The notes: a model not told the origin generated them from the letters alone. DNA of 64,000 nt from Verrucomicrobiota bacterium (GCA_016199985.1 JACQFQ010000069.1:62001-126000), one strand, 5' to 3'; positions 42,284 through 51,229 are shown, numbered from the stretch's first letter. Translations and numbers: made by a program.

Positions 42284-43747
42284 CTATGGCAGTCGAGAGG
42301 TCTGCCGCGCCTCCCGGCGCGCCGCGTCGCTCACTGTTTGCAACGCGATCTGGATGCCGGCGGCCTTCGCGAGGGTCTCCTCGTACTCGGCCGAGGGATC
42401 CGAGTCCGCGACAATCCCCGCGCCGACATGGATGTGCGTGGCTGAGGGACAGCACAGCGCGGCGCGGATGAGGATGCTCAGCTGCGTTTCGCGGTTGAAT
42501 CCCAGGTAACCCAGAGCTCCGGTGTAGGGCCCGCGCGAGACAGGCTCGAGCTCCTCGATGATCTCCATGGCTCGGATCTTGGGCGCGCCGGTAATGCTGC
42601 CTCCCGGAAAGCATTGCGCGAACGCCGCGAGATGAGTGGGTCCGGGCCGCAATCGCCCCTCCACGGTGGAGACCAGATGCTGGACATGCGAGTACCGCTC
42701 CAACTGGGCGAGCTCGGGGACGTGGATCGATCCGTACTCGCAAACCCTCCCCAGATCGTTCCGCATGAGGTCGGTGATCATGACCAACTCCGACATCTCC
42801 TTCGCGCTGGTCTGGAGCTCGTACCCCAGTTGCGCGTCGCGCAGCGGATCAGGGGAGCGTGGACGGGTCCCCTTGATGGGCCGCGTCACCACATGCGACC
42901 CGCTCATCCGCAGGAACAGCTCGGGGGAGGACGACACAATGGAAAAATCCCCCGCGTTGAAGAACGCGGCGTAGGGCGCGGGGGACACCGCGCTGAGCTC
43001 CTGATAGAGGCCCCACGCCGGCGCGCCCTCATCAACCGTCAAGCGTTGCGCGAGATTGACCTGGTAGATGTCTCCGGCCCGGATGTAACGCTGAGCCCGC
43101 TCGACCTTTTCGATGAACGCCTCCCGCGAAAGCGACGAAACAAACTCCAAAGGCCTCGAAACTGGGGCCTTCGTGGTCGGATCTCTGGATTCTGAGTTTA
43201 TGGCTTTGAGTCTCCGAAGCCGGTCGACCCACACCTCAACCGCGGCGCGCGCGCGCTCCGAGCAACGGGCGCCCGTCGCGTCCAACCCTGTTGAAACAAT
43301 CCAGCTCTCGCGCAACTCGTGGTCGGCGACGACCAGGGAGTCATAGAAACCCACCGCGCAGTCCGGCAGATCAAGGTCATGGAAGGACGTGCGATTCAGC
43401 TTTGGTTCGACAAAGTTCTTCAGGTCGTAGCCCCAGAAGCCGAAGCATCCGCCGAGCGGAAAAGGCAGGTCGATTTCCTCCAGCAGTTCGCATCGAGCGA
43501 GCAACGCGTCGAGGAGCTTCCAAGGATCCCCGTACTGTGTCTGGAGCAAGCCGCCGGACTGAATCTCGCATCGGGAGCCATAGGACCGGAACGTGGTGAA
43601 GGGATCCGCGGCGACGAAGGAGTACCGCCCTCGCCCGCTCATGAGCCTCGCGCTCTCGAGGAGCACGGCGCCAGGCCGATCGGCGATCAATTGCCCAAGC
43701 GCTCGCGCGTCAACGCTCGATGGGATTCTTTCGACGAGAGGATGCAT
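42284..43747 (-). CDS. pabB: Aminodeoxychorismate synthase component I
   Basis: A 487-residue chorismate-using enzyme that makes 4-amino-4-deoxychorismate for folate, with ammonia from a PabA glutaminase (not seen here). The C-terminal chorismate-binding domain has SREAFIEKVERAQRYIRAGDIYQVNLAQRL, the diagnostic PIKGTRPR, where Lys replaces the Ala of anthranilate synthase and points to PabB rather than TrpE, then ELVMITDLMRNDLGRVC, FPGGSITGAPKIRAMEII and HIHVGAGIVADSDP. The N-terminal domain (residues 1-150) includes PFPLGGCFGFWGYDL. The open frame extends to 43933 with another ATG at 43819; the ATG at 43747 gives the usual family length. No lyase (PabC) is fused. Confidence 0.92.
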   Translation of the reverse strand: MHPLVERIPSSVDARALGQLIADRPGAVLLESARLMSGRGRYSFVAADPFTTFRSYGSRCEIQSGGLLQTQYGDPWKLLDALLARCELLEEIDLPFPLGGCFGFWGYDLKNFVEPKLNRTSFHDLDLPDCAVGFYDSLVVADHELRESWIVSTGLDATGARCSERARAAVEVWVDRLRRLKAINSESRDPTTKAPVSRPLEFVSSLSREAFIEKVERAQRYIRAGDIYQVNLAQRLTVDEGAPAWGLYQELSAVSPAPYAAFFNAGDFSIVSSSPELFLRMSGSHVVTRPIKGTRPRSPDPLRDAQLGYELQTSAKEMSELVMITDLMRNDLGRVCEYGSIHVPELAQLERYSHVQHLVSTVEGRLRPGPTHLAAFAQCFPGGSITGAPKIRAMEIIEELEPVSRGPYTGALGYLGFNRETQLSILIRAALCCPSATHIHVGAGIVADSDPSAEYEETLAKAAGIQIALQTVSDAARREARQTSRLP

Positions 43748-44072
43748 CCGAACTGGGCAAAGAATGCGTGAGCGCGCCGTTGGAGCAATCTCAAAGAGGC
43801 AATATTGGCCGGACTTCATCCCAGCCCAAGCGAGAAAGCCGGCGCCCCCGTCGCGAAAACCATCCACGCAGCCTGGGTCCGCCGCGCGCTCTGGACACTC
43901 AAGACAGCGAATCGCCTCATGTTTCCGCGGCAATCCAACGCGGCGCCGGAGTCCTTAAACCGAGAGTAGGCAAACCGGCGGCGATCCTGGCGCGAGCCAC
44001 CGTGCCGCGGCATACCGATTGCTGAAGGGACCGCGATTCGTGGCCGCTTGCGCGAGCACGAAACACCGTCCC
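43748..44072. other. Intergenic region between pabB and the coiled-coil gene
   Basis: About 325 bp between divergent genes. The pabB frame stays open through part of it (to 43933), and the next gene's frame is open from a TTG at 44019, so true starts could shrink the gap. No clear promoter, operator or RNA gene was seen. Confidence 0.35.
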
Positions 44073-44702
44073 ATGCCCGAAATGGATCGAATCTGGAGTC
44101 AAGTCGTCAGCGAGTTCCGTCAGGTCTGCCTGCTGAAACGTCAGGGAAAGGTGGAGGAATCCGAGCGCCTCCTGTCGGGAGAGCTCACGCGCAACATCGC
44201 CTTGTGGTCGCAGGAGGCGCCGCAGGACGCCACGACCAAGCGACAGACGCTTCATGACATGTTCGTCGCCGAGGAGCGCCGCGTCGAGGACGCCTGGCAG
44301 ATCCAGCAGATGGTTCTCAATGAAATGCGCGAGAGCGTTGCGGCGCAGGTGCGGGCGCAGATACGAGAGGAACTGGAGGCGGCCCTTGCGGCATATCAAC
44401 CTCCTCCGCCTCAGCCACCGGAGCCGACGCGCGCGTCGGAACCATCCCCCGAGATGGCCTCGGAGGACGCGCCGATCGCGGCCTCATCCATTGAATCGAG
44501 CTCTGAAGCGTCGATTGATTTGCGGGGAGCCCCTCATCCGATGGAGGAACCGCCTCGTGAACTCCAGCCGCCAGAGCCATTGCCCGCGATTTCTCCCTCC
44601 CAGCGAGGCCCCAGCGCTGATGATTTGCCGGCTGTCATCGATTTCATTTTCGCGGAGCATTCCGGGGAGAACTTCCGCCGCGAAGCGCTTGCTGTCGCGT
44701 AG
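44073..44702 (+). CDS. Unknown coiled-coil protein paired with a bacterial actin
   Basis: A 209-residue protein that I do not recognise. Residues 1-110 are strongly helical and charged (WSQVVSEFRQVCLLKRQGK, ERLLSGELTRNIALWSQ, LNEMRESVAAQVRAQIREELEAAL) and should form a coiled coil. Residues 110-180 are Pro/Ser/Glu-rich and disordered. The final 25 residues (DDLPAVIDFIFAEHSGENF...) turn hydrophobic again and look like a short binding motif. No signal peptide or membrane segment. The ATG at 44073 is preferred over a TTG at 44019. The next gene, 44 nt downstream, is an actin-like ATPase, and a strong terminator follows it, so the two form a closed transcription unit. A filament adaptor or regulator role is inference from context. 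Confidence 0.65.
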   Translation: MPEMDRIWSQVVSEFRQVCLLKRQGKVEESERLLSGELTRNIALWSQEAPQDATTKRQTLHDMFVAEERRVEDAWQIQQMVLNEMRESVAAQVRAQIREELEAALAAYQPPPPQPPEPTRASEPSPEMASEDAPIAASSIESSSEASIDLRGAPHPMEEPPRELQPPEPLPAISPSQRGPSADDLPAVIDFIFAEHSGENFRREALAVA

Positions 44703-44746
44703 CCCGGTCGCAAACGGCGGAGAAAAACCACGACTGATTCTGAATT

Positions 44747-45952
44747 ATGATCGCGCGAAAAAGCCCGATGGAGCCCTCGACACCGACGTTGCCGCACATC
44801 CAATTGCCGGCCGAGCAAGGGCGTCGGGCGGGCGCCTCAGCCGCGCCCGCGTTGCCCGGCGATGACTTTCAGGATTCGGATCAGCAGAAACCCCGGATCC
44901 TACATCTGGGCCTGGATTGGGGCACCGCGCGCACGGTGATGATCGCCTCGTGGGCCGGCGAAACGACGCCGGTTCACAATGAGACTCTGCCAACTCTCGT
45001 TGGCTACGCTAAGGATGGGATAGTGGAGAACCTGCTCCCAGGGAACCCTGAGGTTCTCTTCGCACAGGACGCGGTTCGCCACCGGCTGCACCTCAAGATG
45101 GCGCAGCCGGTGGTGAACGGGATGATGGGCGACGCCAAGGCCGCGCGCCTGTTCGCCGAACATCTCCGCGAACGATTGCCGCACGGCGACCACGTTCAAA
45201 TCCGCGCGGTGGTCGGCATCCCATGCGGCTGCGACGCGCAGGCGAGAGAAGATTTTCGCGAAGCATTGGACAGCCTCGTCGACGGATGCATTCTGATTCC
45301 CAAGCCCTTCCTCGCCGCGATCGGCGCCAGACAGAATCCTCCTCCCGCGGACGTGAACTATGTGGACCCGATCCGCAATTCCCTCCTCGTCGACCTCGGC
45401 GCAGGGGCCACGGACGTCTGCGTCATCCAAGGCTGCTACCCTAGCGCCGTGGAGCAAATCCACATCTGCGGAGGCGGAGACGCCCTGGATGAGCACCTGC
45501 AGGCCGGACTTCAGGCCGCGTATCCCGACATCCAGATCTCCCCTCTGAAGCTCCGCGAACTCAAGGAACAATCCGCATGGGCGGGAACGCCCGAGGCGCG
45601 GCCGATCGCCGAACTATTCGTTCGCGGACGCCTTCAACGCGTGGACATGACACAAATCATGGGAGATTCCTGCCACCGTTTCCTGGAAAAAATTGCCCAG
45701 GCCATGATCCAGTTGATCGGCTCGGCCGACGTCGAAACCGCCCCGGAGCTGATTTCCAACATTCTTCTGACAGGTGGAGGCTCCAAGATTCGTAATATAT
45801 GCAGAGAGCTCGAACGTCTGTTGCACTCTCGGGGCATCGAGCAGGCAAAAGTTCGCCTGTTGGGGGAGGCAGTTGAAGGCTACGTCGCGGTTGGCGCCCT
45901 CAAAGCTTCCCAACAAGCGCGTGAGAATCAATGGCAGCTTTCGCTAAAGTAA
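44747..45952 (+). CDS. Actin-like ATPase (MreB/MamK/Hsp70 superfold), divergent
   Basis: A 401-residue ATPase. After an N-terminal extension of about 50 residues rich in Pro/Ala comes phosphate-1 (ILHLGLDWGTARTVMIASW). IRAVVGIPCGCDAQAREDFREA is the connect-1 region, with a PKPFLAAIGA helix. Phosphate-2 is LLVDLGAGATDVCVIQG, and the adenosine loop is NILLTGGGSKIRNICRELERLL. The family is therefore sure, but the subfamily is not: spacing and the first motif (LDWGTAR instead of DLGTANT) suggest MamK-like or ParM-like filaments rather than the housekeeping MreB, and it lacks mreC/mreD neighbours. It forms a two-gene unit with the coiled-coil protein upstream. A role in positioning, division or DNA segregation is possible; none is shown by the sequence. 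Confidence 0.82.
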   Translation: MIARKSPMEPSTPTLPHIQLPAEQGRRAGASAAPALPGDDFQDSDQQKPRILHLGLDWGTARTVMIASWAGETTPVHNETLPTLVGYAKDGIVENLLPGNPEVLFAQDAVRHRLHLKMAQPVVNGMMGDAKAARLFAEHLRERLPHGDHVQIRAVVGIPCGCDAQAREDFREALDSLVDGCILIPKPFLAAIGARQNPPPADVNYVDPIRNSLLVDLGAGATDVCVIQGCYPSAVEQIHICGGGDALDEHLQAGLQAAYPDIQISPLKLRELKEQSAWAGTPEARPIAELFVRGRLQRVDMTQIMGDSCHRFLEKIAQAMIQLIGSADVETAPELISNILLTGGGSKIRNICRELERLLHSRGIEQAKVRLLGEAVEGYVAVGALKASQQARENQWQLSLK

Positions 45953-46003
45953 GCGCCGGTTCTGACGATAGATAATTTGGTTGTTGGTTGTTTATGGTTG
46001 CAA

Positions 46004-46036
46004 CGGGGCCCGGCAAAACCGGTGCCCCGCCTTTTT
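46004..46036 (+). terminator. Intrinsic terminator after the actin-like gene
   Basis: Stem arms CGGGGCCCGG (46004-46013) and CCGGTGCCCCG (46019-46029, one bulged T) around a CAAAA loop, then CCTTTTTG. This is a strong plus-strand Rho-independent terminator about 50 nt after the actin-like stop. Read on the minus strand it is not followed by a U-run, so it does not serve the convergent glycosyltransferase. The rest of 45953-46251 shows nothing recognisable. Confidence 0.85.
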
Positions 46037-46251
46037 GTACCGCCCCAGCGCGCCCGAGACTTCGCCCGCCCCATCCCGAACCGATCCCCCATCGCACCCC
46101 CCCTTCCCTTCGCGCAAACTGACTTCGACAGATTTGGAGCTTCTCACATTCTTGCCTTGCTCATCCTTCGGACGATCCAAAGGATGAAACAGAAGCGCAT
46201 GCGCAGTGGCATGGCGGAGGCGATGAACGCGGTCCAGGCTCGGATAACCAG

Positions 46252-47433
46252 TCACCGATTCACATTGTGCCGCTTGAGGAGTTCGAGCGGATAGAAGGTA
46301 TCACGCCAACGAACGCCGCCTCGCCAGAGGGTTTTCACAGTGGAGTTCGCGATGGCGCAGGGCATGATCGGGACGAGAAACGGCGCCAGCATCCCGAGCA
46401 GCGGCGACCAACCCAGCCGCCGAGCGACGCATCCCGCCGGCAGCGCGAAAGAAAGCCAGGCCGCCGTGGACAGCCAGCCCCAGAGCCCTCCGTATAGGAA
46501 TCCGATCGCTCCCAGAATCCAGAACGCGAGCAGGCCGAGAAAAGCGCCCACGGCGAGCTCCAGCCGATAGTCGATCACCGCGAACGCGTTTTTCTCCATC
46601 AGTGGAATGATGCTCCATGCGGTGCGTCCCCAGTGGCACTCGACATCAGGGCCGCCGAGGAAGGCGCGCGTGCGCTTGCCAGCGCGGCCGAGCAGCAGCC
46701 CGAGCTTCACGTCATCCACCACGGTCAGTCGCAGGGCCTCGTGCCCGCCGCAGGCGAGATAGGCGTCGCGACGAACGAGATTGAAAGCGCCCACACCCAT
46801 ATGGAAGCGACGCCCGTCCCGATTCACGTCCGCGAACCAGTCCGCGACCAGGACGGGAAAACAAAGCTGCCACGCCTGCCCGCTCAGGCTTTCCGGCGCG
46901 AGTCCCGGCGTCATCGTCACGTGGTCGGCCTTCTCGCTCTGGCCGGCGGCGATGGCGCGGGCCACAACGTCCGGTCGCAGCCAGCAGTCCGCGTCCGTGA
47001 AAAGGATCCAATCGCTCCTCGCTGCGCCGGCGCCCAGGTGGCACGCGTGACACTTGCCGAGCCAGCCGTCCGGCAACGCGTCCACCCGAAGACAACGCAG
47101 CCTCGGATCGGTGGCCGCGAGGCGCCGCAGGATTTCAGGCGTGCGGTCCCGGGATCGGTCGTCGATGACCACGACCTCGATGCGGACGCCTTCCTGACGC
47201 AACAGATGCTCGACCGTCGGCCCGATGCGCTCCTCCTCGTCGCGAGCGGCGAGCACCACGGTCACGGAGGGGAATGCCTTAAGGTTCGAAGGGAGGCGCT
47301 CCGACTCGTCCGAAGCGAGGGGCGGCAAGCGCCGCACCCACCGCAGATGCCAGAGCGCCGCTCCATTCACGAAGAACCACAAAGCCGCGTTCACGGCGAA
47401 GGCAGTCTCCCAACCTGTCATCCCGCCAGGCAT
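46252..47433 (-). CDS. Family 2 glycosyltransferase, membrane-bound (HpnB/CrtQ-like)
   Basis: A 393-residue GT2 enzyme. One N-terminal membrane helix (AFAVNAALWFFVNGAALWHL) precedes a GT-A domain with SVTVVLAARDEEERIGPTVEHLL, VVVIDDRSRDRTPEIL, the metal-binding DXD-like ILFTDADCWLRPD and the acceptor region LTVVDDVKLGLLLGRAG. Three or four C-terminal membrane helices end the protein. The pattern resembles HpnB, found in hopanoid clusters, and CrtQ-type carotenoid glycosyltransferases, but no hopanoid or carotenoid gene is present here. Its ATG overlaps the stop of the beta-helix gene (TGATG at 47435-47431), so translation is probably coupled; a TTG one codon upstream is an alternative start. 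Confidence 0.87.
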   Translation of the reverse strand: MPGGMTGWETAFAVNAALWFFVNGAALWHLRWVRRLPPLASDESERLPSNLKAFPSVTVVLAARDEEERIGPTVEHLLRQEGVRIEVVVIDDRSRDRTPEILRRLAATDPRLRCLRVDALPDGWLGKCHACHLGAGAARSDWILFTDADCWLRPDVVARAIAAGQSEKADHVTMTPGLAPESLSGQAWQLCFPVLVADWFADVNRDGRRFHMGVGAFNLVRRDAYLACGGHEALRLTVVDDVKLGLLLGRAGKRTRAFLGGPDVECHWGRTAWSIIPLMEKNAFAVIDYRLELAVGAFLGLLAFWILGAIGFLYGGLWGWLSTAAWLSFALPAGCVARRLGWSPLLGMLAPFLVPIMPCAIANSTVKTLWRGGVRWRDTFYPLELLKRHNVNR

Positions 47434-48707
47434 CAAGGAAGAGCCGCGCGATAGAAGAGGGGCCCGCTCGAACTCAGGAATGGATCCATGAATCGGAAGA
47501 GCCCTCCGGCGTCGCTCGCTGTCTCGCCTCGGAAAGTCCAGCCGGGCGAGGCGATACCCGGGCTTGCTTCGATATGGATTAACGCGTTCGCAGGTCCAAT
47601 GCCCTCCACCACCATGCTGTTCGGGGAACCAAGGTGTATGGCGGTCATGACGAGCGCCCCCCGCGGGATAAGGGCAACGTCGTTGCCATCGCCGCCGTGG
47701 TAGGTGATCTCGAACACCTTGTCGACGACGCTGATCAGCGAGCCTTCGGGCAATCCGTCGAAAACGCCCTCAACAGGATCCGCTCCGTCGTTGCGGATGA
47801 ACACCGCCGGGGCCGTGGTGGCGACTGTGGAAAAAACCCGCAGCTTGCAGTGGGCGATGCTCACACGGCCTGTCACGCTCAACTCTCCGGGGATCCCTGA
47901 GCTGAACGCGGAGACGTTCACCGTTCCCTCGCCTGTGAGGACAGCATCCCCGTTCACGGCAATTCTTCCCTGAGGAGCCGTGCCCCCCAGGCTCAGGGTT
48001 CCTCCATCCAGCTTGAAGGCGCCTATGTCCTGGAAGGTGGCGATATTGAAAAAGGAGCCGTTCGTCAAAATGGTCACCGGAGGCCTGTTCGCGAACTGGT
48101 TGCCGGCTTGAGTGATTATATTTGCGACGTTGGCCCCGCCGCCGACGATCACGGGTCCCCCCACGCTCAATGGGGCGAAGAGGAGCGCAAGAAACCCTCG
48201 AACCAGATGAGTCTCCGCCGCATAAGCGCCCCCGCCCGTCAGTCGGAGGGTGATGGAGCCGTCGATGGTCACAACCGTGCCGGGAGAGGCCGTCACCGTG
48301 GAGGAGATCTGAAGGCCGCTGTTGTCCTGAATGAGCAGCGACATGGCTGATCCGACAAAATCCACCGGGAGACTCGCGACAAGAGCGGCTGCGCCCATTG
48401 GGGAACCCACCTCAATGCCTTCACTGAGACGAATCTTTCCGCCCGAGAGGTTGTAGGACTGGGCCTCGACCACGATTTTTCTCAGAGCCAGATTCGTGAT
48501 GTCGTTCACGGCGGTGAACGGCAGGCCGAGAGGATTTCGAGAGAGCAACACCGAGTCGCCGTCCTGAGGCGCGCCGTTGCTCCAATTGTCGGAAAGAGAC
48601 CAGAGATTCGAGGCGCCTCCGCCTTTCCAGACACGGATCTCAGCGGAGAAAGCGGATGCTGGCTTGAGCACGAGAGCGAACAACAGCGCCGAAAAAAGGC
48701 TTCTCAT
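47433..48707 (-). CDS. Secreted beta-helix-like protein of unknown function
   Basis: A 424-residue exported protein with a clear signal peptide (MRSLFSALLFALVLKPASAFSAE). The mature part begins VWKGGGASNLWSLSDNWSNGAPQDGDSVLL, the opening seen in autotransporter-associated and PEP-CTERM-like beta-helix proteins. It continues with short beta-strand repeats such as GGKIRLSEGIEVG, FKLDGGTLSLGG, IAVNGDAVLTGEGTVNV and GELSVTGRVSI. The last 70 residues (IHLGSPNSMVVEGIGPANALIHIEASPG...PLFYRAALP) are the C-terminal beta domain seen in other secreted proteins here. It is placed between a PQQ-type propeller gene (79 nt upstream) and a glycosyltransferase whose start overlaps its stop. No enzymatic residue is recognised. 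The frame is open further upstream, but the ATG at 48707 gives the signal peptide. Confidence 0.75.
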   Translation of the reverse strand: MRSLFSALLFALVLKPASAFSAEIRVWKGGGASNLWSLSDNWSNGAPQDGDSVLLSRNPLGLPFTAVNDITNLALRKIVVEAQSYNLSGGKIRLSEGIEVGSPMGAAALVASLPVDFVGSAMSLLIQDNSGLQISSTVTASPGTVVTIDGSITLRLTGGGAYAAETHLVRGFLALLFAPLSVGGPVIVGGGANVANIITQAGNQFANRPPVTILTNGSFFNIATFQDIGAFKLDGGTLSLGGTAPQGRIAVNGDAVLTGEGTVNVSAFSSGIPGELSVTGRVSIAHCKLRVFSTVATTAPAVFIRNDGADPVEGVFDGLPEGSLISVVDKVFEITYHGGDGNDVALIPRGALVMTAIHLGSPNSMVVEGIGPANALIHIEASPGIASPGWTFRGETASDAGGLFRFMDPFLSSSGPLFYRAALP

Positions 48708-48786
48708 AAAACTTTGGTTGGATTGTGCCAGAGAAACTACTGAGTCAGCGGCGGAAAAGAAAGCCCTTTGAGATGCGTCGCGCCTT

Positions 48787-50076
48787 TCAATCCTCAATGC
48801 GATACAGATGGGAGCGGGTGCGCAGGTAGAGCGCCTTGCCATAGACCGCGGGGGACGCCATGAATCCGTCCTCGAGATAATTAGTGGCTTCCACTTTGAA
48901 CTGCCTCGACGCCCGCACAACGCTCGTCTTGCCTTCCTGGTTCAGGAAATAGAGGCGTCCCGCCGCGGCGATCGGCGAGGCGGAGTAGTTCCCCTCCAGC
49001 CTTTCTCGCCAGATCTCGTTGCCCGTCTTCGCCTCAAGGCAGCTCGCGATCCCTCCGTCGTCGATCATGAACAGGAGATCGCCGACCACCACCGGTGAAG
49101 GACGGGTCGGCACGTTGCGGGTGACCTTCCAGGCCACGCGCGTGTCGGTGACGACTCCCGATCCTCCTGGCTTGATCGCCCAGAGTTGCCCCTTCGAAAG
49201 GCCCGTGCACACGAACACCATGCCCAGCGCGGCGACCGGTCGCACCGTTCCGCTATGAGAAGTGGGCTCCTCGGTCCTCCATAGCTCCTGGCCCGTCGTC
49301 AGATCGTAGGCATAGAACGCCTTCGATCCCAGGCTCAGCACGGTGAATTGGTTCCCATAGAGCGTGACCGTCGGCGTGGAGAAGCCTTTGCGCCAATCCC
49401 CGCCGGCGTCCGGTTTGCCGTCGGCCTTGATGTCCTTGTAGTCCACGGAGCGGTCGGTCTCCCAGAGCGTCTTGCCCGTCTTCTTGTCGAGGGCGACAAC
49501 ATATTGCTTGTCGCTGCCGTCGAAGTGCAGAAGGAGACGATCGAGGAAGGGCACGGGAGACGACGCCGCGCCACGAAAGTGGTTGCAGACGAAATCGCGG
49601 CGTTCCCAGAGCACCTTGCCCGTTTCCGCGTCGAGGCAGGCGGTTCCGGGAGATCCGAACGAAACATAGACGCGTCCCTCCTCGATCGCGGGCGTTGGCG
49701 ACGCATAGCTGTTGAAGCGATCGGCGTATTGGGGTTTTTCGATGTCGTAGAGCTTTTGGTCGAGCGTGACCTTCCCCGACGCGCGGTCCAATCGCATCAC
49801 GGAGAGCTCGCGCCCATCGGGCGTCGCGGTGGTGATCCAGATCTGATTGCTCCAGATCACGGGCGAGGACCAGCCCTTCCCATGAATGGCCGTCTTCCAA
49901 GCCACATGGTTGGTTTCGCTCCAAGAGACGGGAAGCTGACGCGCGTGGGAAAGCCCGTTGCCCTGCGGCCCGCGAAACTGCGTCCAGTTCTCCTGCGCTA
50001 ATCCGGGAATCAGGCCCAGCAACGAAGCGAAGAAGAGGAGCGGAGGGAGGCGAAGAAGAATGGCGGAGCGCTTCAT
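48787..50076 (-). CDS. Secreted PQQ-like beta-propeller repeat protein
   Basis: A 429-residue exported protein (signal LLRLPPLLFFASLLGLIPGLAQE). It begins WTQFRGPQGNGLS, the usual start of planctomycete/verrucomicrobial propeller proteins annotated 'PQQ-binding-like'. Repeats of the type 'GK.LWE' occur (TGKVLWERRDF, TGKTLWETDRS, TGQELWRTEEP, TGNEIWRERLEG), giving a seven- or eight-bladed BamB/PQQ-dehydrogenase-type propeller. Metal- and PQQ-binding residues of true dehydrogenases are not evident, so it is more likely a scaffold than an enzyme. Likely the second gene after the GNAT protein (33 nt gap) and ahead of the beta-helix gene. Confidence 0.87.
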   Translation of the reverse strand: MKRSAILLRLPPLLFFASLLGLIPGLAQENWTQFRGPQGNGLSHARQLPVSWSETNHVAWKTAIHGKGWSSPVIWSNQIWITTATPDGRELSVMRLDRASGKVTLDQKLYDIEKPQYADRFNSYASPTPAIEEGRVYVSFGSPGTACLDAETGKVLWERRDFVCNHFRGAASSPVPFLDRLLLHFDGSDKQYVVALDKKTGKTLWETDRSVDYKDIKADGKPDAGGDWRKGFSTPTVTLYGNQFTVLSLGSKAFYAYDLTTGQELWRTEEPTSHSGTVRPVAALGMVFVCTGLSKGQLWAIKPGGSGVVTDTRVAWKVTRNVPTRPSPVVVGDLLFMIDDGGIASCLEAKTGNEIWRERLEGNYSASPIAAAGRLYFLNQEGKTSVVRASRQFKVEATNYLEDGFMASPAVYGKALYLRTRSHLYRIED

Positions 50077-50109
50077 GGGCGATGAAGCTAACGATCCAGC
50101 CCGCGAAGT

Positions 50110-50718
50110 TCAACCTTTGGAGGGAGGCGAATCGCCGCGCTTCGCCTCCGAGGAGGGCGCGCTACCCCTCAAACGCGCCCTGTCGTTCACCAACGCATAG
50201 CAAAGAACGTCGGAAGGCTCGCCGGGCTTCAGATTGGGGAACTCGGAGTGCTTGCGCAGAACCCCTTCGCGCGCAAAACCGCACTTCTCGAGCACTCGGA
50301 CCGAGGCCGCATTCTCAACGTGGCATGGCGCATAAAGCCGAACGAGACCGATGCCCCAGGCAATCCCAACAACAGCCCGCAGCGCTTCGGTCGCATAGCC
50401 CATCCCCCACGCGTCCTTCGCGATCACGTAACCTGTCATGGCCCGGTAAGGCGTCTCAAACGCGAACCCCGCGCTCCCCAGCAGGCGGCCGTCCTCCAAG
50501 GATTCCAAGAGATAGGGCCCTGCGGGCCATCGCGCCCACTCAGCATCGCTGAATCCGAGGAACTCGCGCGTTGCTTCCAGAGACCGGTGCCTCGGCCATC
50601 CCAGAAAGCGCGTCACGTTCTGATCGCTCGCGTAGCGATCGAAGATCGCCTCCGCGTCCGTCGCCTGGGGTCTCCGCAGGACCAGGCGCGTTGTTTCCAC
50701 TCGTTCGTCAGCTTTCAT
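50110..50718 (-). CDS. GNAT N-acetyltransferase (RimJ/RimL type)
   Basis: A 202-residue protein with an Acetyltransf_3 domain: ETTRLVLRRPQATDAEAIFDRYA at the start, LLESLEDGRLLGSAGF, the acetyl-CoA motif A YVIAKDAWGMGYATEALRAVVGIAW, and APCHVENAASVRVLEKCGFAREGVL. This subgroup acetylates protein N-termini, amino acids or aminoglycosides; the substrate cannot be told. The tail of about 25 residues is basic and disordered. It is followed 33 nt later by the PQQ-like propeller gene. Confidence 0.9.
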   Translation of the reverse strand: MKADERVETTRLVLRRPQATDAEAIFDRYASDQNVTRFLGWPRHRSLEATREFLGFSDAEWARWPAGPYLLESLEDGRLLGSAGFAFETPYRAMTGYVIAKDAWGMGYATEALRAVVGIAWGIGLVRLYAPCHVENAASVRVLEKCGFAREGVLRKHSEFPNLKPGEPSDVLCYALVNDRARLRGSAPSSEAKRGDSPPSKG

Positions 50719-50854
50719 TGCGATCTAGTCCACCCGACTGCCGCCCGCGGCTCCGTCACGCCGTCCATGGACGCGCGGTGAGAAGCCATACCACGGGGTT
50801 TTTCATGGCCAGAGTTGCCCTGTTAGGGGGCTGGTTCGCACTGCGCTCAGCCAC

Positions 50855-51229
50855 TCACTGTTCGAGCGTCTGTCCGATCCGCAACAGATTGCCGTCTGGA
50901 TCCACGACGGCGAACTCCCTCATTCCCCACGGCTTGTCCTCAAGGACGTCCTGACGCGGAATCCCTCTACGGGGCAGCTGCGCCTGAGCAAATGCCCCGT
51001 GAATGCTCTCCACGTCTGAAACCCTGATGTAGCAACCCGCGCAGGACTCGGCCGGAACAAGTTCCCTGTGCGCGAAGAAGTGAAGCTCCAGCGGGCCTTT
51101 CCGAAGGATGGCGTAGGAGTCGCCGACCCCGCGGATCTCACCGTCAAAGCCCAGCCGTCGATAAAAGACCAGCGTCTCGCTCACGGAACGACTGGGCAGT
51201 ATAGGAATTGCGATGTCGTTTTGCTTCAT
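50855..51229 (-). CDS. VOC-superfamily (glyoxalase/bleomycin-resistance-like) protein
   Basis: A 124-residue single-domain VOC protein made of two beta-alpha-beta-beta-beta units: AIPILPSRSVSETLVFYRRLGFD, LELHFFAHRELVPAESCAGCYIRVSDVESIHGAF and MREFAVVDPDGNLLRIGQ. The pattern 'FYRRLGF ... LELHFF ... FAVVDPDGNLL' is that of bleomycin-binding proteins and related small-molecule binders. A dimer with two shared pockets is expected. Function may be toxin sequestration or an unknown metal enzyme. It stands alone, about 140 bp upstream of the GNAT gene. Confidence 0.88.
   Translation of the reverse strand: MKQNDIAIPILPSRSVSETLVFYRRLGFDGEIRGVGDSYAILRKGPLELHFFAHRELVPAESCAGCYIRVSDVESIHGAFAQAQLPRRGIPRQDVLEDKPWGMREFAVVDPDGNLLRIGQTLEQ

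Noticed and set aside
44747..45952. Calling the actin-like gene mreB or mamK
   Set aside because: Motifs prove the superfamily only; the N-terminal extension, motif wording and lack of mreCD or magnetosome genes make either name unsafe.
46252..47433. Calling the glycosyltransferase hpnB
   Set aside because: The resemblance is in general GT2 layout; no squalene/hopene genes are nearby to support hopanoid synthesis.
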